Shown here: one piece after another, positions 32,766 through 44,442 of the stretch | How positions within the stretch are numbered: the stretch's first letter is position 1 | Layout: every line of letters begins with the position of its first letter | Assembly (NCBI GenBank): GCA_039545315.1 | Contig: BCIM01000010.1 | Span: 248,001-312,000, forward strand | Reading direction: 5' to 3' | Length of the DNA stretch: 64,000 nt | Source: Kondoa malvinella | Lineage: Eukaryota; Basidiomycota; Agaricostilbomycetes; Agaricostilbales; Kondoaceae | The notes under the pieces: generated by a model | Told to the model about the DNA's origin: nothing | Seen by the model: the letters and a program-made list of their open reading frames with translations, nothing else | The model's database searches: none | Made by a program: the position numbers and the translations under genes

Positions 32766-34762
32766 ATGGCCAATTTCCTTGGGCTGCCTTTGAGAATTGA
32801 ATTCTCGCAAGGCGGACACGTCGAAGGCATTCTGGCAGCTATTGATGGCTCCAGTGGTACCTTGACTGTCGAGAATGCAACGAGGACACAGCCAAATGGA
32901 CGAAGCACGCAGGTCACAGTTCTGGTGATTCCAAGAGATAAGATTGCAAACCTGTCTTTGCTGTCGGTTACTCTGAATGGAGCTGCTGAGGTGAGCTGGA
33001 CACTGTGGCCTGACCACTCTCTGGATGAGGCTGATATCGTATGCAGCTAAATGAGACGCCTGCTGTCGCCCAAACACCTTCATCTGCTGTACGTCAACAG
33101 CTCTATACATCTGGCTTCAGAACTAACAATCACCTAGATATCCCGCAACGATTACCTCTCACCTCCTAAATCCAAACAGAATAGCCCTGCGTTCTCTCGT
33201 AGTGGTAGACAGCGCAAACAATCTCCAAAAGCTGCTCCAGTGAATCTATTATCTGGCTCTGAAGCAGACGAAAGCGGCGTTACGCTCGATGAAGCCGACA
33301 CAAGTGCTGCCACTGCTGTCTCATCTAGCGGAGCGAGTTCAGGTCGAAGAAACCGAAAACGTACTTTCCCTTCTGATCTGTTTGATCATCGTTCACAAAG
33401 TATATAGGGTCAGATAGACGAAAATCTTCTTCTTCGACAGTCAAATTCGCTCCTTCGCCCCTGCAAGATGTACCGACCGAAACTTCTGGGGGTTATACCG
33501 ACTTTGATTCAGATTTCGATTTCTCGCGCGGTCTTCGATCTTTCGACAAAGCTCAAGTCTTTGCTGAAATCAGAGTACGCCAATCTTCTTTCTCAAAAAA
33601 TCCAAAACCTGACAGCTGTGTAGAATGCGGACCAAACGGATCCCGCATTACGTCTTCATTCGCATAACCGCCGCGCAGATCGTTATACTACCAAACTTGG
33701 GATTCACGAAAATGTACTGGACACGCAAACGGAAGATGACTCACCTCAGATGAAAGCTCGAACTTTGACCATAAACCCAAGAGCGGATGATGATGAAGAG
33801 ACTGTTGTTGGCATAGCGACACCTACTACTTTTACTATTCGGACGTTGGATGGGGTCGTATGTCCCGCGTTGAGCTGGAAACAGTGGAAAGATGCCTTGC
33901 AATTGGCTTCTATTGAGGTTGGACCAAATTTGCTTCAGCGGACGGAGAATGGGGCTCGTGGAATAGGTATGCGCTTCCTTTCCTTGACGACAGATTCTCA
34001 TACTGCACAGCCGACTTCGTCTTGCAGAAAGTTGGACCAAAAGTCATTGTTATTCTGTGCGGAGCGACATCTTCAAAAGCCGGATTCGGTCTACGAGCAG
34101 GTGCTCATCTAACAAATAAAGGCGCTACGGTTTTCTGTTGGCTCACACCAGGCGATACCTTGTACGTTCGCTGATGCCTTTGACGAATGTCGTCTAAAGC
34201 CCATCCGATCTGTACAGACCGGCAGCTCTCGAATTCCACCTCCGTCTCTTCTCAGCTTCCGGCGGTCGAGTAGTACGAAGTAGCTCAGCTTTACCCGCCA
34301 ACCCAGACATGATTCTCGACGCGCTCGCCGATAACGACAATGATAAAGCGAGGAAACAATATGCTTCAGAGGGAGAAGCGGCTTTGTATGCGAATAATTT
34401 GAGCAGTAAGGTCATTTCGGTAGATTTGCCTAGTGGTTTGGATCCTGATACGGGTGAGTGCGCTGTCTTACGATATCTATTTTGGGCTGACAAGTGATTC
34501 AGGGAGCTCGATTGGGACTTGGTGCATTCTACCGGCTTATACTCTTGCTTTGGGATGTGTCAAATTGGCTCATCGACTAGAAGGGACTGTCGGGGAGACG
34601 CATATCGTCGATGTGTAAGTGATCTTTGCTTTATGTGTGAAGCCTGGCTGATACGGGAATAGCGGACTGCCTCAAAGCGCATTCGAGCGAGGCGCACTCA
34701 TTGCAACATGGCCAAAGTCTTTGTTTGGCACGTCTTGGATAATCGAGTGTCAACGGACATGA
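32766..34762 (+). CDS. EDC3: enhancer of mRNA-decapping protein 3
   Basis: A P-body scaffold that binds Dcp2 and promotes mRNA decapping. The N-terminal divergent LSm domain starts MANFLGLPLRIEFSQGGHVE. The middle has a basic region (SRRKSSSS-like), then an FDF motif in DFDFSRGLRSFDKAQVFAEI. The C-terminal YjeF_N domain shows CPALSWKQWKDALQLASIEV, VIVILCGATSSKAGFGLRAG and SSKVISVDLPSGLDPDTG, then HIVDVGLPQSAFERGALI. It ends SWIIECQRT. Several introns, including one splitting the YjeF_N domain at 33966-34014. Full domain order matches known Edc3. Confidence 0.92.
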
Positions 34763-34892
34763 ATGTATCAGCGGCTGTAACAAAATCACAAATGCAACGC
34801 TAAACACCTCCTCTATATCACACTTGTAAAGCTTGCAGTCACTCCTTGGGATCCACCCTCACGGTTAAGAAGTCCTGAGCGCCTTCATTGAA

Positions 34893-36868
34893 CTAATGTT
34901 CATTGCATGACTCTGTTTCCGTCGATTGATGCACGTAGATCTGAGACAGGAAGGGCGAGTGCCTGCCATTGGTGTACTTCTCTTCGTCTTTGGCAGAGTC
35001 TGCGATAGTTTCCGTCCTGTAAGGGCGTTAGCGAATGATCAGTACCATAAGAAAGACTAGACTCACGCGATAAAAGACATCGGAACTGCAGCTGATGCAT
35101 CTTGCCCAGCTGATTTGGATGACAGCGATGTAGCACCGTGTCGTCCGCCACAAGTCTTGACTGAGCGCAGCAAAAGTACAAGACCGACCAAGGACGAGCA
35201 TGTCGAGCTGAGCCAATTCGGGATGAGGACATGCAGATTGAAGAATTCATCCGATGCATAGTCGGCCTCATGATGCGAGAGGGTATTTGCAAGTCGAATG
35301 TATGCGACTATCATTTGGCTCTAAGAACCCATATCAGCGACCAGGATGAACTTGACGGTAGGTTCCGACTCACAGAGCACCAGACTGCTACTAAAAGGAT
35401 ATAGAGGATCAAGTAGATGTGAAGCTTCTCGGCATCGTGCAGTTTCCGATTGACGAAGAGGCTCTTGCGTCTAGCCGAAGCTGAGACGAGACCTGGAACG
35501 GCGAGATTGCGAGCGTCGCGAGACTTCAGCGTACGAGAGAAAGTAATAGCTTTCCGTAATTGAGCGACGACCTGTCATTCATTGAGTATCGAATGCATCC
35601 AGCACTAAGGTAGACGCACCGCAATAGATGAAGGGATGAACATGATGAAGAATGTCGTAACGAAAGAATCCCATATATAACCAGCTATTTGTCCGAGCTT
35701 ATTCGCCGTCGCTGTTCTCCCATTGAATCAGGTCCAATGCCACCAATCGACAGGTATAGACCGACCTGCAGAGCTCTCAAAAGATTGTCCTTCTTTCAGC
35801 ATAGTCTGAACGACGCCTATATCGATCGCAGAGACGTTCAGGGTTTGCGCAGCAGCCCAAAGCACTTCTCCATGATCGATGCCTTTGTTCCAATGTGAAT
35901 TGGCGAGACAGCCTTTTAAGTTCGTCAGCACTGCAACATTGTGTTATCGAGAGACAAACCAGTAACCATGATGGAGATCCTATGGAATGGTCAGTGGAGC
36001 TCGGCGATCGCAGATTCCGTGACTCACAAGAAACCGATAGGTAGAATGTAGAGCGCATTCCTGCAGGTGGGTGATCAGCACGTGTCGTCCGCTGATTAGA
36101 GCGGAGCTTACCACAGCCAAGCTGGTGGTAGGAGCATTCTTATGCGCATTCTCTTGTTCCCATCCTCGCGCAGAGCATTTGACTGATCCAAAGCTGAACA
36201 AGGTGTCAACGGAACTAGCTCGAAGTGCGGTCAAATCACTTGCCAGAGTATAGAATCGACATAGCGATTGGTCCCGACCCAACAATGATGGCAATGGAAG
36301 GTAAAATAGACCCTGTGGGACCATTCAGCTCTCATCGATTCAGTGTACCAAAACACGCACAAGCCAGCATAGAGTGTTGTGTCTTATCGCTATCTGCGCC
36401 CTCGTACGAAGTAGCGAACCAATAGACAGCAGCGAGAGAAGCAGCATTGACGACTAGAGCTACCGGGAGCCAAACGAGCAGAGAGTTGATGGTGATGTAG
36501 GCCGCTCCTCCGCCGGGTGCTGTATTACTATGAGCACAGAATGCATCCGAGATTCATAAGGCATACGTTGGTTCCTACGCAAGACAATGAGCAGCCATAG
36601 AGACAGACACGTGAGTGCGTCAGACTCACTTCCGGAACAGCCATAGTCCACTTCCGCGATCGCTGATGAATCTGCTCCAACTTAATCAAGCTGTCGGGAA
36701 ACATGTTTCAAGGACTGACTTGTAGCACAGAGTTGCGAAATGCAAAACGCTCGAGATACAGTACAGGCCGAATATCCACCAGAGCTGTGTTTTCACACTC
36801 GAGGAGGAAGTAGGCCGAAGGGTTGCCTGCAAGGTAGCTATCTGCTCTTGGATAGCTGCGGGGTCCAT
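34893..36868 (-). CDS. seven-transmembrane protein of unknown function, copy 2
   Basis: Starts MDPAAIQEQIATLQATLRPT, then a helix (LWWIFGLYCISSVLHFATLC), basic loop (EQIHQRSRKWTM), helix 2 (LLVWLPVALVVNAASLAAVY), further helices, and a loop of about 70 residues with LWAAAQTLNVSAIDIGVVQ between helices 4 and 5. A later helix reads SFVTTFFIMFIPSSIAVV. The tail is cytosolic and serine-rich (RHGATSLSSKSAGQDASAAV) and ends TETESCNEH. The plan matches the gene at 25814-27293, although sequence similarity is low by eye. A 29-nt intron (36691-36719) is required after CYK. Introns in the middle (about 35900-36400) are poorly resolved. Confidence 0.6.
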
Positions 36869-37450
36869 AATCACAATATGCGATCGAAAGTGAGATGCAA
36901 GGGAATACGAAGCAGGAAAACAACAAGAACGGAAACACGGAATAGATAAGTAAGCCGAGTTGCATGGCTTTAGAAGCGAACTTCAGTCAAGAGGAGTATA
37001 GAAGACGGGCTCCATCAAGCAGAATGTGACCAAACAAGACATGCGAACCCGTCAGAAGACCGGAATAGAACAAGTGAAGCTTCTTGACAGGCAATGACAG
37101 AAGTTGCACACAGGAGCGGTCGTAACATAGAGCACGAGACTTGGGGCTCAAAAAGTTGAAATTGACGACATCGTTGCGACGGGTTGAGCGAGGCCCATGC
37201 GTGAAGGTCGAACAGAGACTGCCACTTGAAGGCTATGGCAATCTCAATTTCAGCACACTTGCTATTAGCAGCAGGACTGCTATTGGTGTTCTCTAGCACC
37301 GCTCAAGCTTTTGGCTCGTGCGTCACGTCATGCAATTGCCTCGTCGAAATGCTCTGACAGCCTTCGTGTGCAGCGGAAACATAGCAGAATAGTGAGCCGG
37401 GCTCTCTGTCAATCTGTCAGCAGCGCTGAGCGCTTGCAGCACGCATCAAA
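36869..37450. other. divergent promoter region of the second seven-helix gene and the Het-C gene
   Basis: About 580 bp between two divergent starts. A minus frame at 37015-37299 has no domain and overlaps no splice model. The Het-C start is preceded by a G/C-rich stretch. No RNA gene was recognised. Confidence 0.45.
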
Positions 37451-40400
37451 ATGGACGCGCTTTCCGTCACGGTGAGGTATAGCATTCGCGAACAGGTCAA
37501 TGCTTACCATACAGATATAGGTGACCTGGAGGATGTCTTGCTCACCCTTGCAAAGACTATGGTTGGAGGAGCTGGCCTTATGGGCTTCATCAAGCAGGCT
37601 GCGGGAGGTAGCAGTGGTACAAAGTTCAGTGCGTAACAGACGGTTTTAACCAGATACAGGCTAATAACAGTCTTGTATGTACAGCTAAGGACGATGTCGC
37701 CAAGATCTACTGTCAGTGTCAGAAAGCAGCATCTGAGCGAAGCTAAGCATGAGTGCAGTCGGAAATTGGTGTAGAGAGTATGTACTTTAGACCTCAGGCA
37801 GTTAAAACAGGCTGATCACTACAAAAGCATGTCCCAAGCTTTGGACGTCACAGGTCTCAAGATGATGAGCGCTCAACAGCTAACTATGGTTGTTGCCGTT
37901 CTGGGTTTCACATCTTTTGGCTACGCGACTCGCGAGTTCGAAGTCACCGAAGATCGCTTGGGTTGCTACCGTGCCGAAGAGCACATTGACAACCCCAAGT
38001 AAGCTCTTTTGTCGAGACATGGGGTTTGCTGATCCGGCTCTACTCCAGAGGCTACGCCGTAAGTACTTGACTTCACTTTTCGCTTGCGGTCTAGATGAAC
38101 TGGCTACTAGGACGCACCTGATGGAGCTCCTCGTGATGTTGCAAACTATCCCAAGCTTCGAGGTCCACTTGACCGAAGAGAGGTACTTGGAATCTGCTCT
38201 GTTTCGCTACATCATCTGATGCCGTTTATCAGCTCGAAATCAACCTCAACACCGGTCTAAAGAACTACATCGGCACCGAAAACCGTGGATGGGACACGTC
38301 AACCAAATTCGTGCGCGATAACTTGATAAGAGCCATCGAGCAAGGTCGTCGTGGTCGCCAAGGTGACGAGAACGCTCAACACGAGTCTTTGCGTCTGCTC
38401 GGTACTGTGCTACACACGCTTGAAGACTGGCCTGCTCATAGTAACTTCATCGAATTGTGCCTTGTCAATTTGGGCTATGAGAATGTCTTGTGAGTGATCG
38501 TCTGCCCAAGCGTGCAAGGGTCTTGCTAATCTTGAGATAGCTGCCATGTCGGTGACAATGTCCGAATTCGCTCACCTGATGGACGTTCAGTACCTCCTTG
38601 CGTAACTGGAGTATTTGGCGGATCCGATTTCATGCACAGTGTGCTCGGTGAAGTCGGTGACAAATTGTCTTCCGTATGGCCAATTCCGTGTTCTTTTGGA
38701 GTCACTTGAGCTGATGCATGATGTACAGACCTCCATCTCGGACGTCTCGACCAAGTTGTCTCAAAGTCAAAATGCAGACTCGAATCTCCTTCGTGTCTTG
38801 CTGAGCAAGTTTTTGAACTCGAAAGAGCAAGGAAATGCAGATGCTGCGAACGATGACAAGCCATCGAACCAAGAGGCTAACGACGATGTTGATCGTTTGG
38901 ATCAGATCCGCAAGGTAGCTGCGTTCTGAATGCTTAGGTCTGCGCTGATCGCTTTGCTTGCGGTTCTGCAGTTTGCACAGCAAAAAGGTGTTGATATCGA
39001 CCCTGATGAACTTGGTAGAACCATCAAAGAAGTGAGCTCAGCTCTTATGAGTGCTCGGCATCTAGCTGAACGATGCCTAGGTCTTCACCATTCATGACAA
39101 CATCAGACGCAAAATCAGCTCTATCATCGATGCAATTCCCTTCCTTGACAAGCTGCTCGTGCGATGTTCGACTTGTTAGCGCTAGTATCGCTCGCTGATG
39201 CCTACTTCTGCGAACAGGAGGAGACGGTCGATACACTCAGCGTTTTGATCTTTGCTACGATCGAGCCAATCCTTACCCCCGTCTTGAAAAACTTTAAAGA
39301 CGTCATTTACAACGGCTCTGCGGCTGTCATTGACAACAACAGTCAGACGGAGGTGTTTGACGATGACAATGCTTCTGATCGTATGCCTTTCTTCCCAAAC
39401 TCGGGTGTCGCTCGCTGATATTTTCGATAGCTACCCATTCGTATCTCGCGTAGGTCACACAGACTATCTCGTGTCATTCTCGGTTGACTGATACATTTAT
39501 TTACTATTACAGCAAAGACCACTTCGGTAACATTCTGTAGGTACTTCGATGCTACAACTCTCTGTAGAGCTGAAGGCAATGCATATCTGCAGTAATGCGC
39601 CAGCTGGTCTCTGCGCAACGATCATCGTCAAGCACGTCGCTCAGCTATACGTACAAGGTGTCGACGATGATCGAGCCACTGCCGAAGATTTGGCCAACCA
39701 AGCTCTTGAAGTCTTGCATCATCCTTCCTTCTCCAATGGTCGCTCCGGAATTCAGCAAGAAATGCAAGAGTTTGTCCGCACTTGGATCGAATCCCATGGT
39801 AGAGAGAAGGACGAAGTTTTGAGAAGACTCGAAAAGCAAGCTGTCAAAGAGCATAGAAATACGACCGACAACCTCTCTGGTGGTAGTTTGCTGCCCAGTC
39901 CAGAAGAGCAGTATCAGAAGTACGGCAAAGGTATGACGCATCCTTCAATTGCTGTGAGTATTCTTATCTCGTGTTTCCGTAGCAAACGAAGGCCTGCAAG
40001 TATGTCGATTTGTCTCCGTCCACTTGCATCACTGATGATCAATCAGGGCTTGGTCGGCAAAGGCGGTGCTCTGGCTGACGCGCCTGGTGCCAATGTTATA
40101 GCTGGGGTGCTCGACAGCTTGAGTCTGAAAGATAGGCCACAAGGTGTAAGTCAGACTTGTTAATGGAAAGCATCCTGCTCATTCCTTCTGGCCAGTCTAA
40201 CGCACCTGTGAAGAACAGCGAGTCCTACAACGATCAGCACAATCGTTTTGGAGACAATGCTTCTGGCGGTGACAGCTCGTTTCAACGTCAGCAGTATTCT
40301 ACTGGTCAGTGATTACAATCTAAGACTAGAACGTTGCTGACATCAGGTGAAGGCTACAATCCTCAGTACAGCACGTCCAACAACAATCAAAGGCAAGATC

Positions 40401-41254
40401 ATGGATCCTCGTACACCACTCCGCAACAAGATCATCATCGATACGGAGGTCAGGAAGGATACGAGCCTGGCCAGGGTAATTTGACTGGACAAGCGTATGC
40501 CAACACTCTACACTCGTCTTCGGGTTCTGGTCGCAAAGAGCATCAGAATTACAGCGATAGCACCCATGGACAATCGCAATCTCACACCGGTCGCTCAAGC
40601 TATGGTCAAAGCCAAAGCTCTGGATATGGCGAAGAGCGTCAAAGCTCGAGTTATGGTGGCCGTAACGAGGGAGAGGCTTCGAGCTACTATGCAAAACCAG
40701 AGACTGCCGCTCAATATGGATCTGGCCGCACTCAGAGTTCGTACGAACCGCAGGAACCTAGCTCAGCCTCCAGATACGGCAGCTCTGACGATCAGGGATA
40801 TGGCTCGAGCTCTCACGGTAGACACGAGGCCACCCAGAACACCTACGGCAGGCAAGAACGCAATGATTCGTCGAGCTATGGCCGACAAGACACGAGCTCT
40901 CGATACGAACAGCAAGATTCCAGCTCTCGCTTCGGGCAAGAAGACACTAGCTCTCGTTACGGTCATCAACAGGAAGACCAAAGTTCATCATATGGCCGCC
41001 AAACTACAGATAGCTCTTCTCGCTACGGCAGAGCAAACGAAGATCAATCCGAGTACCAACAGCAACAATCCTACGGTCAGCAACAAAACTACGGCTCTGG
41101 CAGAAATCATGACAGCCAGACTTCCTATGGTCGACAGGAGGAACGTTCGGGCTACGGTCAAGAGCAAGGCCAGGGCAGACATGGCAGAAGACATGGATCT
41201 CGGGGTGAAGACAACTACGAATCTCGCCAAGAGTATGGGTATGGACGGGATTAA
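37451..41254 (+). CDS. Het-C family protein with a long FUS-like low-complexity tail
   Basis: A homolog of the Neurospora vegetative-incompatibility protein Het-C. The model starts MDALSVT, then GDLEDVLLTLAKTMVGGAGL, ALDVTGLKMMSAQQLTMVV, FGYATREFEVTEDRLGCYRA with EEHIDNPKGY, YIGTENRGWDTSTKFVRDNL, and LLGTVLHTLEDWPAHSNFIE, all core Het-C blocks. Further on come GVFGGSDFMHSVLGEVGDKL and HVAQLYVQGVDDDRATAEDL. The last exon (about 300 residues) is a Ser/Tyr/Gly/Gln/Arg repeat tail with units such as SSSYGRQ, SSRYG and SGYGEERQ. Many short introns (roughly ten). It converges with the arrestin gene. Confidence 0.88.
40334..41254 (+). repeat. coding repeat: SYG/RYG-rich low-complexity tail of Het-C
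   Basis: About 300 codons of degenerate repeats with a core of two or three serines, then a tyrosine, then glycine and arginine or glutamine (SSSYGRQ, SSRYEQQ, SSRFGQE, SSRYGHQ). Glutamate and aspartate are interspersed, so the tail is polyampholytic. The same DNA stays open in a second frame for 279 codons because of the repeat composition. Confidence 0.8.
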
Positions 41255-41344
41255 GCAGACGGAACACTTTGGAGCGAGTTGGGTATTTATGAACGAAAAG
41301 ATACGAAAAAGCAGTAGAATAGCATGCATGCGATAACATGATTT

Positions 41345-44016
41345 TCACGATACAGTAGTATATTCTGGCGGAGCTGATTCTGGTACTGCTTGCCCTCCTT
41401 GACCAGATGCCAGCTGAAGAGCTGCTGAAGGGTCCCATCCGCTGCCTGTCCTAGCCCGTCTGCTTGAATCGCCCAGGTAAGGTAAAATGCTTGAAGCCGC
41501 TGGTAGCTTGACTGGAGGAGCGTTCTGTGAGTATTCTGGCAGAAGTTGACTTTGATTACACCTCGACTAGACAAACACAATATTGTGTCCAGCAGCATCG
41601 AATGAATAATCGAGGCATACGCACATGTAATATATGAGCGGGAGACTCGACTACAATGTCCCACTTTCGTCGCTTGCCTTTACCGTCTACAAAATCATCA
41701 TCTCCTCGGTCCACCCGAATAATGACCTTGAGGACATGCGATACGGCTATGTTGCTCTTTTGACTAGTAGTGCTGAAGCGAAGTTTTGATTCTGGTCCTG
41801 GTACTGGCACGGATGCTTCAAGCTCCCAAGGACCCAGCACGTCCATGCATGAAGCAGCAGTGTCGTCGCTGGTTGAATGAGGGTTGACGAGCCAGTCAGC
41901 CAGTGGAGACTCTTGCAGAGCGTTGGTCGCGGTAGAGACGATTGGCAATAAGGGATTCTCTTCGTCTTCATAGGCGACTTTGCTTAGAACGAAACGGCGA
42001 GGTCCTTCTTCTCTTTTCAGCTTGCGGTCATGCGCAAAATAGGTGATTTTCTCTTCTAAGTGTACTGATATTCGATAGACTTTGAGTTTGGTCATCGGCC
42101 GTAGTCTAATCGTGATTGGTACAAGACCGCCTATCGGGAAGCTCTGCAAGCCCATCTGAGCTCGAATCGGAGCTGGGAGTTGGTTAGGCTTACCTTTTGG
42201 TTCAAGGAAACAGCATAATGGAGCTGGGTCTCCCACATCCGAGCTACAGCAACGCTTTCTATAAGCTCGTCATCATCCCCAGGCGTCGCTATCAGTTCAA
42301 TAGGCGTTTCGGTCGTTGCATTCATGCTGAGCGCTCCAGCTTTGGTGACTGTCGCTTTCAGTCTGTACATGGTCGTGCCGAATCCGCAATCCAAAGAAGG
42401 CGGTAAGTCGGTCGGAAGTGGTATACTGATTGCCCAAGTGTAAGTGCCGGGTTTGAATTCTTTCCAGCCTGTTGATCTCCCAGTCCGCTCCATCTCTTCT
42501 GATTCGTCATCACTTTCACTCCCTGACCGGTTTCCGGTCACTAGAGCATTCTTGAGCGCTTTCAAACCTTTTGCTCGACCTCGACTTTCATTTCTCCCTT
42601 TACCTTTGTCTTCTACTTGCGGTTTGACAGGTGATTCGTCCGTACGCGATCTGGAACGACTTTGGTTCCTCAATGCAGCGGATAAAGAACGTAGACTGAA
42701 TCGAGCATGATGTTCTTCCCTTGTTGACGCTCTTCTAGCACGAGGTGATGTTTCCATAGAAGGCGAACGACTTCGATCGAGTGCATCGTCTTGTTGGCCA
42801 AGTCTCGAAGTGCTTTGTACGAGACCATTGGTCAAAGAATTGTTTCTGCGACTGGCTGAGGATTCATGTAGTGCTTGTTGGCGAGAAGACAAGTGTTCAA
42901 AAGATGATCTGGCTGTGCTTGGAACGGGTGCACTACGAGCGCCTGGTGGTGGGGTGTGCGAGTTGTCAGAGGAATCAGACGAAAATTGAGGTGGTTCTTC
43001 AGTCAGCTCGTGCGTCGGATCCAGACGGGGAGAGCTATGATGATTCGACATATTGGTCATTGTTGGTCGAAGGCTGAGTTGGGAAGAAGGTCTGGATAAG
43101 GTTGGGGATCCCGCTCGAGGTGTTTGTTGAGAATGCGTCGAGGATTCTCGTAGGTTGGAAGAACGACCTGGTCGGCTCGAGTCGCGCAACATTCGATCCG
43201 CGTTTGAGTGGTATGCAGTGCCGGTGCTTTGATCGCGGCTGGCAAAAACGGAAGAGGAACGACCTGCTGAACGACCTCGAGCATCTTCATCTCGACCCAT
43301 CATGCTTGGACCTAAAGAGGACGATCTTCGCTCTTGTGATGTACTATTGGCTGCATCGAAGAAGATTAAAGTTTGGTCGACCAAGATCCGCTCGTCGGAC
43401 ACTTCAAGTCGTCGTGGACCAATGCCTGCACGATAGATCAGAGAGTGGTTACATATGGTCAAATAGTTCTACCTTCAGGCCATTCAGATCTAGTAGAACC
43501 TTTTAGTCTAGCGCTTATCTTGCGAATGCGGGTCGGCTTGTTCAAAGTGACTGTAAGCAATCCACGAAGTATTGCGACACCGGGATCCTAGTAGCAGCAC
43601 AATAATGAGCCAATGCCAACTGTCTGCATAACATTGTGGCTCACTTGTTCCGGTACTTCTGACTCGGTATGAGGTGACATGACTGGTGTAGCTGTCCCAG
43701 AACCAACAGGGGAACCACGAGCGCTGTCTCTAGGTGTAGCATTTGCAGAGCCAAAGAACCTAGGCAGCCTACTTCCATCACCAGCAGTAGGCGGGTCCGC
43801 ATGTTCACGCAAGGCAGCATTTGCTTGATCCAAATCATGCTGTGCGAGCCGCTCCTGCCTTCTACGCTGTCTGACTGTTCTTGTGCTATCCGCGGCCCCT
43901 CTGAGGAATATACATGGCTCGCTGAGACTTATTCGAACACCTGTCAATGAATTCCGCTCAGATAAGGTTTTCAAGCAGGGACGACCAAAGTGTGGTGTCA
44001 ACAGACCTTCTTTCAT
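41345..44016 (-). CDS. alpha-arrestin (ART family) ubiquitin-ligase adaptor
   Basis: A trafficking adaptor that recruits the Rsp5/Nedd4 ligase to membrane transporters. The N-terminal strand GVRISLSEPCIFLRG is followed by an inserted disordered stretch of about 90 residues, then GLLTVTLNKPTRIRKISARL with KGSTRSEW, a second long Ser/Arg-rich insert (about 42500-43350), and then KEFKPGTYTWAISIPLPTDL with PPSLDC. The arrestin C half has FPIGGLVPITIRLRPMTKLK and YRISVHLEEKITYFA. The C-terminus ends APPEYTTVS, a PPxY motif that binds WW domains. The start is the first in-frame ATG (44016). A few introns. Confidence 0.85.
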
Positions 44017-44442
44017 CTGTACAGCTGTTGGCTTATTCACACATGGAGACTCTTTTGGTCTTGATCCGCAAGTTCCTGTTGCCTTGACTTGCAAAAGTCG
44101 CTGTTGGGTTCAACATGTGCAGACATGCAAATCCCCTTATCAAGTCTCCGAATCCCTCTTTGTCGCTTGTTCTCGCTTCGTTTGCATCTGTCTCTCTTCA
44201 TTTGAACAGGGCCGGCGCTAGAGGGCGCAGTGAACGAGGTGCCCTGCTGATACGTCGCTAGAACGCACGTTCTTCGTCCGGCAGGCCCCAAACAAAGGGT
44301 GCTCCGATTGCTCCATCCAGAGCAATCTCGTCCTGGCGTTTCGAAGATGCTGATGACCTGCGTCTGACCAGATGATGTAAAGTGACCGGACGAAGCAAAT
44401 AATCTGGCTCGCTTGTGCTAGAACGCCCGACTGCTCTGTGCT
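44017..44442. other. divergent promoter region of the arrestin gene and the secreted-protein gene
   Basis: About 425 bp between divergent starts. The minus frame at 44037-44291 has no domain. No binding site or RNA gene was recognised. Confidence 0.45.

Noticed and set aside
38526..38983. Minus-strand frames across the Het-C gene
   Set aside because: Antisense to conserved Het-C blocks with no domain of their own.
40497..41336. 279-codon plus-strand frame across the Het-C tail
   Set aside because: It is a second frame of the same repeat DNA; the SYG/RYG frame is continuous with the Het-C domain exons, and this one has no domain.
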